DNA of 45,693 nt from Nocardioides alcanivorans (GCF_021555175.1 NZ_JAKGRW010000043.1:15001-60693); one strand, 5' to 3'; shown: positions 11,236 through 19,119, counted from the first letter of the stretch. Program-made: numbers and translations. The notes: a model not told the origin generated them from the letters alone.

Positions 11236-13254
11236 ATGACCGACCTGCTGCAGGCCCTGGACCCCGAGCAACGGGCAGTCGCTGAGGCATTGCGCGGGCC
11301 GGTGCGGGTGCTCGCCGGTGCCGGCACGGGCAAGACCCGCGCGATCACCCACCGGATCGCCCACGGCGTGGCCACGGGCGTCTACTCCCCGACCGAGGTG
11401 CTGGCGGTGACGTTCACCGCGCGGGCAGCAGGGGAGATGCGCACCCGCCTGCGCTCCCTGGGCGCTCCCGGCGTGCAGGCACGCACCTTCCACTCGGCGG
11501 CGTTGCGTCAGTTGCGTTGGTTCTGGCCACGCATCCACAGCCGCGACCTGCCCCAGCTGACCGAGTCCAAGTTCGGGCTCGTCGCACGTGCTGCCTCGCG
11601 ACTTCGGATCGCCACCGAGACGGGGCAACTGCGCGACCTCGCCTCCGAGATCGAGTGGGCCAAGGTCAGCAACGTGACGCCCGAGCAGTACGCCGGCATC
11701 GCGGCCCGAGGTGGGCGAGAGGTCAGTGGGCTCACTGCCGACGAGGTCTCGCGGGTCTTCGCCGGTTACGAGGAGGCCAAGCGCCTCGAGGACCGGATGG
11801 ACATGGAGGACGTGCTGCTGCTGACGGCAGCAATGCTTGCCGACGACGAGCGGGTCGCTGCCGAGGTCCGCCGGCAGTACCGGTTCTTCACCGTCGACGA
11901 GTTCCAGGACGTCTCGCCCCTCCAGGTCGCGCTGCTCGACCTGTGGCTGGGCGGCCGTGACGAGATCTGTGTCGTCGGAGACCCGGCGCAGACGATCTAC
12001 AGCTTCGCAGGCGCAGACGCCGAGCACCTGCGCCGGTTCCCGCACAAGCATGCGGGCACCACCTCCGTGGAGCTGGTGCGCAACTACCGCTCCACGCCGG
12101 AGGTGGTGTCGGCCGCCAACACGCTCCTGCGTGGCACGGCCTCGCGCAGCGTCGACCTTCTCGCCCAGCGTCCCAGCGGTCCCGGTGTGACGTGGATCGA
12201 GCATCCCGATGAGGTGGAGGAGGCTGAGTCCACCGCCGCCGAGATCCTGCGGCTGCGTGACTCCGGCGTGCCGCTCGCCGAGGTCGCGGTGCTCTTCCGT
12301 ATCAATGCCCAGTCGGAGGCCTACGAGGAGGCGCTCAGCGCACGCGGTATTCCCTACGTCATCCGCGGTGCTCACCGCTTCTTCGAACGCCCCGAGGTCC
12401 GTGAGGCGATCACGTTGATCCGCGGCACCGCTCGGGCCTCGGCGGGCGACGACCTCGTCGAGTCGGTGAGGGGCACGCTCGCCGGTCGCGGGTGGACGGC
12501 CGAGCCGCCGACGGCACGGGGCGCCGTACGCGACCGTTGGGAGTCCTACCAAGCACTGCTGACCCTGGCTGAGTCATTCGCGGCGGCCGGCGGAGACCTG
12601 ACCGGGTTCGTTGCCGATGTGGAACGTCGTGCCGCCGAGCAGCACGCCCCGGTGGCCGAGGGGGTCACGCTGGCCACGCTGCACACGGCGAAGGGACTCG
12701 AGTGGGACGCGGTCTTCCTCACCGGCGTGCAGGAGGGAACCCTCCCGATCAGCTTCGCCAAGACCCCTGCGGAGGTCGAGGAGGAGCGACGCCTGCTCTA
12801 CGTAGGCATCACCCGGGCGCGTCGGAACCTGGTGGTCTCCTGGAGCAGGTCGCGGACGCCTGGTGGGCGCGGATCCCGCAAGCCTTCGCGGTTCCTCGAC
12901 GGACTCCGGCCCGACTCCGCACCGGCCCGACGGCCGGGGAAGAAGGCGGCCAAGGCCGCGATGTGTCGCACCTGCGGCAAGCCGCTGGGCTCCGCCGCGG
13001 AGCGGAAGGTGGGGCGTTGCAGTGAATGCCCGACCACCTACGACGAGGCGCTCTTCGATCGACTCAAGCAGTGGCGTTCCGTGCGTTCGCGCGAAGACGA
13101 GGTGCCCGCCTACGTGGTCTTCACCGACAAGACCCTCGAGGCGATCGCCGAGTCACGTCCGGTCGACGAGGCCCAACTTCTCAAGGTCTCCGGGGTGGGG
13201 CCGAGCAAACTCGAGGCCTACGGTGCTGACGTCCTGGACCTCATCAAAGAGTGA
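11236..13254 (+). CDS. uvrD2: ATP-dependent DNA helicase UvrD2
   Basis: A 672-aa SF1A helicase of DNA repair. Walker A GAGTGKT is at residues 28-34, motif II reads TVDEFQDVS, and a GDPAQTIYSFAGA motif and TLHTAKGLEWDAV follow. After the motor come four cysteines, starting CRTC at residue 577 and closing with CSEC. A C-terminal HRDC domain ends the protein (FTDKTLEAIAESRP to the end). A tetracysteine block plus HRDC is the hallmark that separates mycobacterial UvrD2 from UvrD1. Length fits UvrD2 (about 700 aa). whiB7 lies downstream, as in mycobacteria. Confidence 0.95.
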   Translation: MTDLLQALDPEQRAVAEALRGPVRVLAGAGTGKTRAITHRIAHGVATGVYSPTEVLAVTFTARAAGEMRTRLRSLGAPGVQARTFHSAALRQLRWFWPRIHSRDLPQLTESKFGLVARAASRLRIATETGQLRDLASEIEWAKVSNVTPEQYAGIAARGGREVSGLTADEVSRVFAGYEEAKRLEDRMDMEDVLLLTAAMLADDERVAAEVRRQYRFFTVDEFQDVSPLQVALLDLWLGGRDEICVVGDPAQTIYSFAGADAEHLRRFPHKHAGTTSVELVRNYRSTPEVVSAANTLLRGTASRSVDLLAQRPSGPGVTWIEHPDEVEEAESTAAEILRLRDSGVPLAEVAVLFRINAQSEAYEEALSARGIPYVIRGAHRFFERPEVREAITLIRGTARASAGDDLVESVRGTLAGRGWTAEPPTARGAVRDRWESYQALLTLAESFAAAGGDLTGFVADVERRAAEQHAPVAEGVTLATLHTAKGLEWDAVFLTGVQEGTLPISFAKTPAEVEEERRLLYVGITRARRNLVVSWSRSRTPGGRGSRKPSRFLDGLRPDSAPARRPGKKAAKAAMCRTCGKPLGSAAERKVGRCSECPTTYDEALFDRLKQWRSVRSREDEVPAYVVFTDKTLEAIAESRPVDEAQLLKVSGVGPSKLEAYGADVLDLIKE

Positions 13255-13286
13255 CGAAGGGGACTTCCGGGACGCCTCGCTCGAGC

Positions 13287-13352
13287 TCCGAAAAGAATTT
13301 CCAAGAAAAGTCGAAAAAGAATTTGCAGGCTCTGATAGGAGCCCAGTAGCGT
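13287..13352 (+). promoter_or_regulatory. Candidate whiB7 promoter with AT-rich activator element
   Basis: An unusually A-rich tract (about 13290-13324, in a GC-rich context) abuts a possible -35 TTGCAG (13323-13328). A possible -10 TAGCGT lies 18 nt further on (13347-13352). WhiB7 is known to activate its own and other promoters through an AT-rich stretch just upstream of the -35 element, bound by its AT hook. The fit is by position and composition only; the hexamers are weak. Confidence 0.55.
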
Positions 13353-13426
13353 AGCGGCATCGATCAACCGCGCACTCAGGTCTTGGCACGACCCGCGCCC
13401 GACAGCTCCGAAGGAGGTGGCTCCCC

Positions 13427-13606
13427 ATGGTGAACATCATCAACCAGGCACCGGCAGCAGCATTTGCGCCGGCCTTCGTCATGTCTGCAGCGGCCACGTC
13501 CGTGGCGCTCGTCGCAGATCGAGGTCGTGAGCACACGCGTGGCTTCGCCGCCGTCGCTGCCAAGCGCACCCAGGGGACCCCTGTCTGGAGTCCACCGACC
13601 AGTTGA
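13427..13606 (+). CDS. Upstream ORF in the whiB7 leader
   Basis: A 59-codon ORF starts at ATG 13427, 8 nt after a perfect ribosome site AAGGAGGT (13411-13418), and stops at 13604-13606. The peptide begins MVNIINQAPAAAF and is Ala-rich, with no recognisable domain. It ends about 26 nt before an intrinsic terminator that lies upstream of whiB7. In mycobacteria and Streptomyces, whiB7 leaders carry a short ORF whose stalled translation prevents termination; by analogy this one senses ribosome inhibition. The role is inferred from layout. Confidence 0.7.
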   Translation: MVNIINQAPAAAFAPAFVMSAAATSVALVADRGREHTRGFAAVAAKRTQGTPVWSPPTS

Positions 13607-13631
13607 TCCCTCAACGCGTCGGCTGACCTCC

Positions 13632-13673
13632 AGGCCGCGGAACCCGAAACCGGGATCCGCGGTCTTTTTGTTT
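13632..13673 (+). terminator. Transcription attenuator in the whiB7 leader
   Basis: The hairpin pairs 13632-13640 with 13657-13665 (outer stem around CCGCGG/CCGCGG). An inner CCCG/CGGG stem closes an AAAC loop, and TTTTTGTTT follows. It lies between the leader ORF and the whiB7 ribosome site, so it would stop transcription unless the leader structure is changed by ribosome stalling. No competing antiterminator was worked out. Confidence 0.8.
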
Positions 13674-13721
13674 GACCAGCACGATCCAGCACCCAGATCA
13701 GGTCAAGGAGGAGGTGAACAT

Positions 13722-14030
13722 ATGACCGTCCATGTTTTCCTGGAGCCGGCCGCCACCCTCGGCAAGCTCCACGAAGCAGCGGACCGAGTGGACGAGGACC
13801 GACTTCCGTGTCGCACCAACGACGCGGAGCTCTTCTTCGCCGAGTCCCCGACCGACGTGGAGCGTGCCAAGGCGCTCTGCACGCATTGTCCCGTCCAGGC
13901 GTTGTGCCTGGCCGGTGCGCTCGAGCGGCGTGAGCCCTGGGGCGTCTGGGGTGGCGAGCTCCTCCTCCAGGGCGTGGTGATCCCACGCAAGCGACCGCGT
14001 GGCCGTCCCCGCAAGAACGCAGCAGCCTGA
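13722..14030 (+). CDS. whiB7: WhiB7-like redox-sensitive regulator of intrinsic antibiotic resistance
   Basis: A 102-aa WhiB-family Fe-S protein. Cys ligands are C30, C53, C56 and C62, followed by the GVWGG turn at 74-78. The C-terminal AT hook RGRPRK (93-98) marks the WhiB7 subgroup, which partners with the primary sigma factor to switch on drug-resistance genes. ATG 13722 is preceded by a strong AAGGAGGAGGT ribosome site (13705-13715). The frame is open further upstream, but that part overlaps the attenuator and is not coding. The leader with uORF and terminator supports the assignment. Confidence 0.95.
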   Translation: MTVHVFLEPAATLGKLHEAADRVDEDRLPCRTNDAELFFAESPTDVERAKALCTHCPVQALCLAGALERREPWGVWGGELLLQGVVIPRKRPRGRPRKNAAA

Positions 14031-14103
14031 TCCGCACGACAGGGCGCACAGCCGAGAAACGCGTCGTCGGGTGGCCCGGCGACCAGCACGAGAAGCGAAT
14101 GAC

Positions 14104-14295
14104 ATGAGCAGCTTGAAGAACTGGAGCAATGGCATGGAACTAATGCATGAAGAACTGGCGCGCGCTCAGATGTCCGCGCGCCTGGGAGAGGCGCAGAACC
14201 GGAGGCTTGCCCGGGAGGCCTCCTTGGCCCGCCGGATGAGTCGTCGGGCCGAGCAAGCGGCACGCCAGGCCCGATTGGCACTGGCCAGGCTCTGA
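14104..14295 (+). CDS. Small basic hypothetical protein
   Basis: A 63-aa ORF from ATG 14104, rich in Arg, Ala and Leu. It could form one long amphipathic helix from about residue 14 to the end (EELARAQMSARLGEAQNRRL onward). There is no known domain, membrane segment or cysteine. The ribosome site is weak (GAAGCGA). It follows whiB7 by 73 nt and precedes a hairpin at 14330, so it may share the whiB7 transcript. A helical, possibly nucleic-acid-binding protein is only a guess. Confidence 0.55.
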   Translation: MSSLKNWSNGMELMHEELARAQMSARLGEAQNRRLAREASLARRMSRRAEQAARQARLALARL

Positions 14296-14329
14296 TCCCG
14301 ACAGGCCAAGCGCCCGTCCGACAGGGGAG

Positions 14330-14364
14330 CGGCCCGATCACCTCGTGGTGGTCGGGCCGTTCTC
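14330..14364 (+). terminator. Intrinsic terminator
   Basis: A strong hairpin pairs CGGCCCGATCACC with GGTGGTCGGGCCG around a short loop, followed by TTCTC. It closes the whiB7 unit and lies just before the small zinc-ribbon gene. Confidence 0.75.
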
Positions 14365-14403
14365 GCGGACACGGGCGCGGCCGGCCACAGTAGATTGGGC
14401 GCC

Positions 14404-14565
14404 ATGGTGACGTGTGACCACTGCGGACGAACGTACGCCGGCGTGGTGCCCCCGCTGACCTGGTCCACCGCGGTCGAACGCGGCAGGAAGGTCGTCTTCT
14501 GCGACGAGTGTTCGCGCGCCAACCTCCGGGCAATGGAGGGCAAGCTCGACTCCGAGTGGTGGTGA
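14404..14565 (+). CDS. Small zinc-ribbon protein (two CxxC pairs)
   Basis: A 53-aa protein starting MVTCDHCGRTYAG. It carries a second pair, CDEC, about 30 residues later, so four cysteines in two knuckles suggest a treble-clef or zinc-ribbon fold. It ends EGKLDSEWW. ATG 14404 follows the terminator by 40 nt; a leaderless start is possible, with AGTAGATTGG just upstream resembling a -10 region. The family is not recognised. It is convergent with the TOMM-like gene, whose stop is 20 nt away. Confidence 0.65.
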   Translation: MVTCDHCGRTYAGVVPPLTWSTAVERGRKVVFCDECSRANLRAMEGKLDSEWW

Positions 14566-14584
14566 AGCCTCGCCCAGGCGCTCC

Positions 14585-15511
14585 TCAGCCGAACTGTGCG
14601 TAGAGCCGGTCCCACGAGCACCCGCACTCCACGTGTGGCGGGAAGGAGTGTCGAGGGAGGGTGAGCGCAGGGTCCATCTCGAGGACGGTCGACCAGGTGG
14701 TCGGCCGCTCACCGGTGACCCACCGGGTGAGGTCGCGGACCGCCCAGCCGAGCGCAACCTGGAGGAGATCGTGGGGTACGGCGGCCGGCCAGGCAGAGCG
14801 GTGGCGTGCGTACTGCTCGATCACCAAGGCGCGTCGCGGGTCGTGCTCGGCCAGGGCGGCGTCGACGCAGCGCAGGCAACTGCTTCGTCCGGGAGCGACG
14901 AAGGGGCCGAGCAGGACCCGTCCCTCGGCGCAGCTGAGGGGCAGGTGGGGGACACCATCGGCGACCAAGCGGTCCACCACGGCACGATCGGTGACGTTGG
15001 CGTCGATGAGGAGCACGGCGTCGACGGTCGGGAACTCCGCGCTGGCCTCGGCCGCCAAGGGACGCCGGAGCACGGAGAAACCAGCGGCCTGCACGAGCGA
15101 CAGCAGGCGATCCCCGGCCGCTGGAAGGCCGGTGTCCTCGACCCCGATCGTGATCGCGGCACGGTTGCGGCGACGAGCGACGCCGCCAAGCTCAGCGACA
15201 TCGGCCGTGAGGAACTCGCGAGCGGCGGCATCGGTGGACCGGCCGAGGCCGGCGACGTAGTCGTCTCCGTCGATCACCAGGTGGTGCTCGACCAGGTCGA
15301 GATAGCACCGGGCGACGCGCGGGTCCAAGGAGGCCAGGTCCGGGGCAGGTGCCCCGTCACGCAGGCCGGCAAGGAGCGCGCGCACGTCCGGCATGTCGCG
15401 GGCGTGGACGGCTCCTTCGGGCTGCAGGCCGATCTGGAGCGTCCCGTCGCCGCGTCGACAGACCACGACGCCGGGACGAAGCATGGGATGGGCGCCGATG
15501 TGCATGCGCAC
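14585..15511 (-). CDS. TOMM leader-peptide-binding-like protein (cyclodehydratase E1-like)
   Basis: A 308-aa protein resembling the E1-like/leader-recognition half of azole-forming cyclodehydratases. In other actinobacteria such orphans are annotated 'TOMM precursor leader peptide-binding' or 'bacteriocin biosynthesis cyclodehydratase domain' (for example, I recall Rv3196 at the equivalent locus). An N-terminal winged-helix-like part precedes a Rossmann-like middle. The zinc-type cysteines CLRC and, near the end, CGC are conserved marks of the family. The start is GTG 15511 or ATG 15505. No YcaO partner or obvious precursor is nearby, so its substrate is unknown. Confidence 0.7.
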   Translation of the reverse strand: MRMHIGAHPMLRPGVVVCRRGDGTLQIGLQPEGAVHARDMPDVRALLAGLRDGAPAPDLASLDPRVARCYLDLVEHHLVIDGDDYVAGLGRSTDAAAREFLTADVAELGGVARRRNRAAITIGVEDTGLPAAGDRLLSLVQAAGFSVLRRPLAAEASAEFPTVDAVLLIDANVTDRAVVDRLVADGVPHLPLSCAEGRVLLGPFVAPGRSSCLRCVDAALAEHDPRRALVIEQYARHRSAWPAAVPHDLLQVALGWAVRDLTRWVTGERPTTWSTVLEMDPALTLPRHSFPPHVECGCSWDRLYAQFG

Positions 15512-15582
15512 GAGCCAAGCACACGAGCCTCACCGGCGGCGTACGTTCTCCACAGGGGTTGAGGGACAGGGAGGAAAATGCA

Positions 15583-15612
15583 CGACGGCGACCCCCGAAG
15601 GGATCGCCGTCG
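15583..15612 (-). terminator. Hairpin terminator between convergent or tandem small genes
   Basis: An inverted repeat (arms CGACGGCGA and TCGCCGTCG, with further CCC/GGG pairing around CGAA) lies 20 nt beyond the stop of the DUF5679 gene on the minus strand. It is followed there by TGCATTTTCC. It probably ends that transcript. Confidence 0.7.
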
Positions 15613-15632
15613 AAACAGGTTCTGTGCGGGGC

Positions 15633-15791
15633 TCAGGCCTTGCCCAGGATCCGGTTCAGGTTGGTGCCACACTCGGGGCAGACGGCCTTCGCCATCCGGG
15701 TGCCCTTGTCGTTGACCTTCACCTCACCGGTGGCCTCACGCTTGGCCTTGCACTTCACGCAGTAGAACTCACCGCTCCAGGTCTCCGCCAT
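15633..15791 (-). CDS. DUF5679 zinc-ribbon protein
   Basis: A 52-aa protein starting MAETWSGEFYCVKCKAKREA, with a second pair CPEC near the end. The spacing and the EVKVNDKGTRMAKAVCPECG region match DUF5679, a small actinobacterial zinc ribbon of unknown role. ATG 15791 is preceded on its strand by AAGGAGG. The longer upstream frame is unrelated. Confidence 0.85.
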   Translation of the reverse strand: MAETWSGEFYCVKCKAKREATGEVKVNDKGTRMAKAVCPECGTNLNRILGKA

Positions 15792-16005
15792 GACGGCCTC
15801 CTTGTTTTCGTACGTCAATGTTTCTGGGTCGTCGCGACGGGGGTGTGGGGGAAGCCCGCCGGGGTCCGGGGACATGCGAACACACCGTCCGAACCATGAA
15901 AACCCTACGTCACGCCTGAGCCTGAGCGTGGGCGCCACCCGGCACGGCGCGTCGCAGTGCCCGGCGCCGGGGCTTCCGGTCGGCTCCGGACTACGCTCCG
16001 GAGCC

Positions 16006-16800
16006 ATGAGCGAAGAGCTGATCCACCTCCGCATCGAGCGCCCCGAGCCCGCAGTCGCGGTGCTCACGCTCGATGATCCGGACCGCCGCAACGTGATGTC
16101 CGACGAGATGACCGCCTCCTGGGTACGGGCCGTGAGCGACCTGAAACGCGACCGCGATCTGCGGGCCGTCGTGGTCACCGGTGCAGGCTCTGCCTTCTGC
16201 GCCGGAGGCGACCTGTCGTGGTTGGCTGCCGAACCGGACGCCAGTGTCGATCAGCTGCGTGGTCGGATGCTCCCCTTCTATCGCGCGTGGCTGACGATCC
16301 GGGAGCTCGAGGTGCCGACCCTGGCAGCCATCAATGGGCCGGCCGTCGGTGCTGGCCTCTGCATCGCCATGGCCTGCGACATCCGCTGGATGGCGGAGGA
16401 GGCACGAGTCAGTGCCCCGTTCGTGAAACTCGGGCTGCACCCCGGCATGGCGTCGTCATGGCTGTTTCCCGACGTGGTCGGGCAGGCGGCCGCGCGCGAC
16501 CTGCTGCTCACCGGGCGGGCGGTCGGCTCGCAGGAGGCGCTGCGGATGGGCTTGGTGTCTCGGGTGGTTCCCGGTGAGGAGCTGGTCGCCGAGGTGGTCG
16601 CTGCTGCTGCCGAGATCGCGGGCAGTGCCCCGATCGCGACCAGGCTGACCAAGCAGGGGCTGGCCTCCCCACAACCTGACATCGAAGCCGCACTGCGCTG
16701 GGAGGCGGTGGCGCAACCCGTCACGATGGCGACGACCGACTTGCTGGAGGGCATCGCGGCGGCGAAGGAGCGGCGTACGCCCCGGTTCACCGGGAAATGA
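16006..16800 (+). CDS. Enoyl-CoA hydratase/isomerase (crotonase) family protein
   Basis: A 264-aa crotonase. The first oxyanion-hole motif is GAGSAFCAGGDLSWL and the second is NGPAVGAGLCIAMACD. These enzymes act on acyl-CoA thioesters, usually hydrating enoyl-CoA in fatty-acid breakdown. The usual acidic residue after the second motif is replaced by LGLHPGMA, so the precise reaction cannot be assigned. ATG 16006 starts the conserved domain; the frame upstream is non-coding. It appears to be monocistronic. Confidence 0.9.
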   Translation: MSEELIHLRIERPEPAVAVLTLDDPDRRNVMSDEMTASWVRAVSDLKRDRDLRAVVVTGAGSAFCAGGDLSWLAAEPDASVDQLRGRMLPFYRAWLTIRELEVPTLAAINGPAVGAGLCIAMACDIRWMAEEARVSAPFVKLGLHPGMASSWLFPDVVGQAAARDLLLTGRAVGSQEALRMGLVSRVVPGEELVAEVVAAAAEIAGSAPIATRLTKQGLASPQPDIEAALRWEAVAQPVTMATTDLLEGIAAAKERRTPRFTGK

Positions 16801-16948
16801 GAGGAGAGGCCCCAGGTCACGGTCACCAGCACTTGCCTTCCCCTTGCGAGCGTGGTGACTTCTCCGCCGAAGCGGGAGACCGGGGGCCTCTTCTGCACAA
16901 AACCTAGGCGGTCAGGTCGAGGTGGTCAACGTCGGGTCCACTCCGGCC

Positions 16949-17001
16949 TGTGCACAACGTGTGGACAAACCTGTGGGCAAATGGGGCAGAGTTGTGGATG
17001 A
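16949..17001 (+). promoter_or_regulatory. Cluster of four phased DnaA-box-like nonamers
   Basis: Four same-orientation nonamers precede the PHP gene: TGTGCACAA (16949), TGTGGACAA (16960), TGTGGGCAA (16972) and TGTGGATGA (16993). The second is the exact complement of the actinobacterial DnaA box TTGTCCACA. The first and third differ from it by one base; the fourth is one base from the E. coli-type box. Steps of 11, 12 and 21 bp put them on nearly the same helical face. DnaA binding is inferred. Confidence 0.55.
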
Positions 17002-17016
17002 CGAGGGGAGAGACGC

Positions 17017-18048
17017 ATGTCGGAGCAGCTGTTGGGGCCGGTAGCGGCCCTGCGCCGCATCGCGTTCCTCCTTGAGCGGGGCCGCGAGGACACCTACAAG
17101 GTGAAGGCGTTCCGTGCGGCTGCTGCGACACTCATCCCGCTCAAGGAGGCGGAGGTGGTCGCACGCGTCGAGGACGGCACCCTGACCGAGTTGCCCGGCG
17201 TGGGAGCCTCCACGGCGAAGGTCGTGGCGGCGGCGGTACGTGGCGAGATCCCGGAACGGTTGGCCCAACTCGAGGAGCGGTACGCCGGCCCGCTGGTCCC
17301 CGGGGGACGCGCACTCCGGGCGGCGCTGCGAGGAGACCTGCACTCGCACTCCGACTGGAGCGACGGCGGCTCGCCGATCGAGGAGATGGCCTTCACCGCG
17401 ATCGAGCTGGGCCACGACTACCAGGTGCTCACGGACCACTCACCCCGGCTCAAGGTGGCTCGGGGGCTGAGCGCGGAGCGTCTGGCCCGACAGCTCGACG
17501 TGGTGGATGCGGTCAACGACCATCTCGGTGAAGGCTTCCGGCTGCTCAAGGGAATCGAGGTGGACATCCTCGACGACGGGAGCCTCGACCAGACCGAGGA
17601 GATGCTCGACAGGCTCGAGGTGCGGGTGGCGAGCGTGCACTCCAAGTTGGCGATGGAACCCGACGCGATGACCCGCCGGATGGTGGCTGCGGTGCGCAAC
17701 CGGCACACCAACGTGCTCGGCCACTGCACCGGTCGACTGGTGGCCGGTGGGCGGGGGACCAGGGCCCAGTCGCGCTTCGACGCCCGGGCCGTCTTCACCG
17801 CATGCGCCGAGGAAGGGGTGGCCGTCGAGATCAACTCCCGACCTGAGCGGCGGGACCCGCCGACGAAGCTGCTGGAGCTCGCGCGCGACCTCGGTTGCCT
17901 CTTCTCGATCGACAGCGACGCCCACGCCCCGGGGCAGCTGGACTTCCTCGACCACGGGTGCGAGCGGGCCGAGGCGGCAGGCATCGAACCCGACCGGATC
18001 GTCAACACCTGGCGGGTGGAGCGCTTGCTGGCATGGGCGAACCGATAG
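17017..18048 (+). CDS. PHP-domain phosphoesterase with helix-hairpin-helix N terminus (PolX-like, no polymerase domain)
   Basis: A 343-aa protein. Residues 1-95 resemble the helix-hairpin-helix part of family-X DNA polymerases (YKVKAFRAAAATL, then LTELPGVGASTAKVVAAA). From about 105 comes a PHP domain with metal-binding GDLHSHSDWSDG (H109, H111), VLTDHS, SVHSK and SIDSDAHAP. PHP domains in PolX act as 3'-5' exonuclease or 3'-phosphatase. Here no polymerase palm or thumb is present, so a stand-alone DNA-end processing enzyme is likely. ATG 17017 follows GAGGGGAG. A run of DnaA-box-like sites lies directly upstream. Confidence 0.88.
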   Translation: MSEQLLGPVAALRRIAFLLERGREDTYKVKAFRAAAATLIPLKEAEVVARVEDGTLTELPGVGASTAKVVAAAVRGEIPERLAQLEERYAGPLVPGGRALRAALRGDLHSHSDWSDGGSPIEEMAFTAIELGHDYQVLTDHSPRLKVARGLSAERLARQLDVVDAVNDHLGEGFRLLKGIEVDILDDGSLDQTEEMLDRLEVRVASVHSKLAMEPDAMTRRMVAAVRNRHTNVLGHCTGRLVAGGRGTRAQSRFDARAVFTACAEEGVAVEINSRPERRDPPTKLLELARDLGCLFSIDSDAHAPGQLDFLDHGCERAEAAGIEPDRIVNTWRVERLLAWANR

Positions 18049-18058
18049 TTTGAAGTGC

Positions 18059-18577
18059 ATGGGCAGTCCCAAGGTGGAGGTCAGGCGGTCGTCGCGCCGA
18101 CGCCGTACGGTCTCGGCCTATCGCGAGGGCGACACCGTCGTGGTGCTCATCCCGGCCACGATGTCGAAGAAGGCCGAGCAGGAGTGGGTCGCCACGATGG
18201 TCCAGCGCCTGGAGCGGCGTGAGCGCAAGCGCAAGCCGCCCGACGAGGCGTTGCTGGCCCGCGCGCTCGACCTGTCCGACCGTTATCTGGGCGGACTCGC
18301 CGATCCGGAGTCGGTGCGCTGGGTCGACAACCAGAACGCGCGTTGGGGTTCGTGCACGCCGGGGGACAAGACCATCCGCATCTCCTCCCGGCTCAAGGGG
18401 ATGCCCCTGTGGGTGCTCGACTACGTGGTGCTCCACGAGATCACGCACCTGCTCGAGCCCAGCCACGACGAGAAGTTCTGGGCGTGGGTCAACGCCTATC
18501 CCAAGGCGGAACGTGCCAAGGGCTATCTGGAGGGCTGGTCGGCCGCGCGCGAGGAGGAGCCGACCGACGCCGACTGA
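18059..18577 (+). CDS. YgjP-type (DUF45/M48-like) metallopeptidase
   Basis: A 172-aa protein with a gluzincin-type motif LHEITHLLEPSHDEKFW (HEITH at 126-130). It also has the family block WGSCTPGDKTIRISSRL upstream. YgjP-like proteins are predicted zinc peptidases of unclear substrate. ATG 18059 is 10 nt after the PHP gene, so they are probably cotranscribed. Its 3' end overlaps the convergent Nudix gene by 55 bp. Confidence 0.88.
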   Translation: MGSPKVEVRRSSRRRRTVSAYREGDTVVVLIPATMSKKAEQEWVATMVQRLERRERKRKPPDEALLARALDLSDRYLGGLADPESVRWVDNQNARWGSCTPGDKTIRISSRLKGMPLWVLDYVVLHEITHLLEPSHDEKFWAWVNAYPKAERAKGYLEGWSAAREEEPTDAD

Positions 18578-19119
18578 ACGCGTCGCCGGGCGTGGTCGAT
18601 GAGGTCGAGCATCTCGTCGCCGAGCTCGGGCAGCGCGGCCAGTGGCCACCAGCGGACGTCGAGGGACTCCTCGCTCGCCCGGTGGGCGGTGGTGGCGGGA
18701 ACCGTGGCGACGAAACGCACGTCGAGGTGGCGGACGGGCCCGCGCGGATCACAGAAGTCGACGGTGTGGATGTCCATGTGCACGGGAGTCTCGTCGAAGC
18801 GGAGCATCTCGGCCGGCAGACCGGACTCCTCCAGCGCCTCACGCCTGGCCACCGCGGCGAGCGTGACGTCGCCTTCCTCGCAGTGCCCACCGAAAGCGAA
18901 CCAGCGCCGGGCCTTGCCGTGCAGGTTGAGCAGCACGTGCTCCGCGTCGTCGGAGAGCACGATCGTGCCGGCAGTCAGGTGGTCGGGGAAGCAGGTGCGC
19001 CACACGCCCGTGGGGTGCGTGCCCAGATGGGTCGCGATCTCGGCGCGCAGCGCCTCCTGACGCTGGCCCGGGGCGGTCCAACCCGCGACCACGGCCAAGG
19101 CGTCGGCGTGCAGGCTCAT
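18523..19119 (-). CDS. Nudix hydrolase
   Basis: A 198-aa Nudix protein. The box reads GGHCEEGDVTLAAVARREAL followed by EESGL, which keeps the catalytic REUxEE core. Substrate is unknown. ATG 19119 overlaps the stop of the upstream DUF2342 gene by 4 nt, so the two form an operon. The C-terminal 18 codons overlap the convergent peptidase gene; an antisense overlap of this size may affect expression of both. Confidence 0.88.
   Translation of the reverse strand: MSLHADALAVVAGWTAPGQRQEALRAEIATHLGTHPTGVWRTCFPDHLTAGTIVLSDDAEHVLLNLHGKARRWFAFGGHCEEGDVTLAAVARREALEESGLPAEMLRFDETPVHMDIHTVDFCDPRGPVRHLDVRFVATVPATTAHRASEESLDVRWWPLAALPELGDEMLDLIDHARRRVQSASVGSSSRAADQPSR

Noticed and set aside
13464..13721. 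Longer WhiB7 protein from an upstream start
   Set aside because: The extra frame crosses the attenuator hairpin and reads as low-quality sequence; ATG 13722 has a strong ribosome site and matches the WhiB length.
14330..14364. Riboswitch upstream of the zinc-ribbon gene
   Set aside because: A simple strong hairpin with a short pyrimidine tail is all that is visible; no conserved aptamer features.
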